From IMG/VR virus record IMGVR_UViG_3300036885_000119, positions 1 through 57,882 of that record: 57,882 bases of DNA. One strand, 5' to 3'. Shown one piece after another: positions 57,003 through 57,882 of the stretch. The stretch comes from a virus. The notes under the pieces were generated by a model. It searched no databases. It saw only the letters and a list, made by a program, of their open reading frames with translations, and was not told where the DNA came from. The position numbers and the translations under genes are program-made. Within the stretch, counting starts at the first letter, position 1; the number at the start of each line of letters is the position of its first letter.

Positions 57003-57494
57003 TTATTTGATCTGTACGTTTTGCATTTCCACAATACGCGCCGGTAAAATTATACCCTGCTTGAGTGCGGCCTTAATTTCGGTGAGCATGGCAGACCGCT
57101 CCACCTTGACGAAACTTTCCGGCAGGGCGTTAATGTCCTGTACCTCCACGCGCTCGGATTTGCGCCATGATATTTTGCCGCACCCGTATTCCAGCTTTTG
57201 ACCTGGCTGTATGATGTAGCCAAGATAATTTTTGTTTCGCTCCGCATTGTTGCGGTGGACTTTGATACGGGATTTGAGCGCGTCCAGCTCCGCCTCTATC
57301 ATATCGGCAAGGGCAAGTTGGTTTTTATAGTACCGGATTGTGCAGTCTATTTTCTTGTCTCTGTCCATTTCGAGCGCGGTTAATTCCGTGTCAAACTCCG
57401 GTAAAATCTCTCCGTTGTGCTCGGCGGCATATTCCTCGGCCCTGTCCTGCGCCAATTGATATGCCGCGTCAATACTGAAAAGAGAAATGTTCAT
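57003..57494 (-). CDS. Siphovirus Gp157-like protein
   Basis: This 163-residue protein has the Gp157 layout: a long N-terminal helix, IDCTIRYYKNQLALADMIEA, ELDALKSRIKVHRNNAERNK, NYLGYII and then the beta part GKISWRKSERVEVQDINALP followed by an A-L-K-x-G-I box. Gp157 proteins accompany phage recombinases and helicases and affect host resistance in one known case. It starts 19 bases from an IS-type remnant on its upstream side. Confidence 0.75.
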   Translation of the reverse strand: MNISLFSIDAAYQLAQDRAEEYAAEHNGEILPEFDTELTALEMDRDKKIDCTIRYYKNQLALADMIEAELDALKSRIKVHRNNAERNKNYLGYIIQPGQKLEYGCGKISWRKSERVEVQDINALPESFVKVERSAMLTEIKAALKQGIILPARIVEMQNVQIK

Positions 57495-57513
57495 AAATTA
57501 AACGGCAAGGATA

Positions 57514-57747
57514 CCACATGGCTTTAGCCATTGTGGAGGAATTGCCGCCCCTCTCTTAAAATAAGTGTTGATTTTCTCAATTAAAAAGTATATATTAAAA
57601 CCAGATGAATCAGGCATCTTCTGAGAAAACAAGGCAAACCTGATATTGCATGTTTTCAAGGGCGTACCGTAAATTGCGCTGAAAAATCGGTTAAAGAACA
57701 TAAGGTTCCTAATCAAGTTTAAAGCCCCGCGACTTTAGTCGCAGGGG
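57514..57747. mobile_element. Remnant of an IS200/IS605-type element (MITE-like)
   Basis: Two terminal-type palindromes, CCACATGGCTTTAGCCATTGTGG (57514-57536) and one of CCCCGCGACTTTAGTCGCAGGGG form (57725-57747), flank about 190 bases without an intact gene. On the plus strand a broken frame (ATG 57605, then a shift; visible end GRTVNCAEKSVKEHKVPNQV, stop at 57720-57722) may be the tail of a lost tnpB. The right hairpin shares CGACTTTAGTCG with the right end of the 0.4-1.6 kb element. The 333-base gap 57495-57827 holds this remnant and the broken HNH start. Confidence 0.6.
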
Positions 57748-57828
57748 ATATTTACTGTGGTGGCTTGTGCAAACAAAACACCCATCTTTATTCACAAAAA
57801 AATCTAATTTTTTAGGAGGTCTACCCAT
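57748..57828 (-). pseudogene. HNH homing endonuclease start, cut by the IS remnant
   Basis: From ATG 57828 the frame reads MGRPPKKLDFFVNKDGCFVC then TSHHSKYP and enters the IS palindrome. MGRP and KDGC-x-x-C/W-T are typical of the N-terminus of phage HNH endonucleases with a zinc-binding start. The catalytic HNH part is absent. GAGG lies 11 bases upstream of the start. Confidence 0.6.
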
Positions 57829-57831
57829 TGT

Positions 57832-57882
57832 TCACAATAACCTCGATTTACAGTTTGCCGCCTGACATACGCCGGATTCAAC
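57832..57882 (-). CDS. Frame open at the right edge (doubtful)
   Basis: One minus-strand frame is open from the window edge to TGA at 57832-57834 (16 residues, ending AANCKSRLL). If the molecule is circular, this frame does not match that of the gene at 1-166, which would instead stop at 57878-57880. It may therefore be non-coding. Confidence 0.2.
   Translation of the reverse strand, partial: VESGVCQAANCKSRLL

Noticed and set aside
57832-57882. Genuine C-terminal coding end at the right window edge
   Set aside because: Only 16 residues are visible, and on circular closure the frame does not continue that of the left-edge gene.
1-57882. tRNA genes or an integrase for lysogeny
   Set aside because: No cloverleaf-like sequence and no tyrosine or serine integrase were seen on reading either strand; short tRNAs could still be missed by eye.

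Overview
The window reads as a nearly complete, possibly complete, genome of a tailed double-stranded DNA phage with podovirus-like morphology (terminase, portal, scaffold-like protein, capsid, internal-virion-like proteins, one very long tail protein, holin). The host cannot be named. Sec signal peptides, one lipobox and an integron-style cassette array point to a Gram-negative (diderm), probably uncultured bacterium. The minus-strand early genes at the right edge appear to continue into those at the left edge, so the molecule is probably circular or circularly permuted and was opened inside the early module.

Layout. (1) About 1-4.2 kb, minus strand: small early genes, a TnpB-only insertion element, a primase-polymerase/helicase and a replication initiator, preceded by a promoter and a structured leader that looks like an attenuator. 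(2) 4.4-6.8 kb, plus strand: small and large terminase subunits; the large one has about 200 extra C-terminal residues. (3) 6.8-14.6 kb: an accessory island of six or more glycosyltransferase-like genes, a GNAT acetyltransferase, a GroES-like co-chaperonin and a radical SAM enzyme, in tightly overlapping reading frames. (4) 14.4-33.5 kb: lipoprotein, portal, scaffold, capsid, adaptor-like protein, internal virion proteins, a 1569-residue polyvalent protein and a homospermidine synthase; one intact and one decayed GIY-YIG homing endonuclease interrupt this stretch (a third fragment lies in the island). (5) 33.6-47.4 kb: a 2067-residue tail protein with an inserted block of beta-propeller-like repeats, fibre-like proteins with signal peptides, small membrane proteins, a second TnpB element, a lysis-like enzyme and a holin, closed by a terminator. 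(6) 47.4-54.45 kb, minus strand: an array of 16 small gene cassettes, nearly all separated by hairpins with integron attC architecture. (7) 54.5-57.9 kb, minus strand: recombination and DNA-metabolism genes (nuclease, NinB-like, Gp157-like) and an HNH endonuclease start broken by an insertion-sequence remnant.

The most unusual part is the cassette array. Thirteen of fifteen inter-cassette sites can be folded as R''-L''...L'-R' hairpins. The L arms differ in sequence from site to site yet still pair, and the unpaired spacers are asymmetric in the same way each time (1-3 nt on the R'' side, 4-6 nt on the R' side, often with an extrahelical GAG). This is what integron integrases recognise. No integrase is visible here, so the array is a cluster of attC sites lacking an integrase, carried by a phage and presumably served by an integrase elsewhere. 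Several cassette genes end inside their own attC site, which therefore encodes a recurring peptide such as QQPQP. Other notable items are the phage homospermidine synthase, two late promoters sharing an identically placed inverted repeat, a candidate transcription attenuator ahead of the replication genes, and a consensus promoter that predicts a leaderless transcript.
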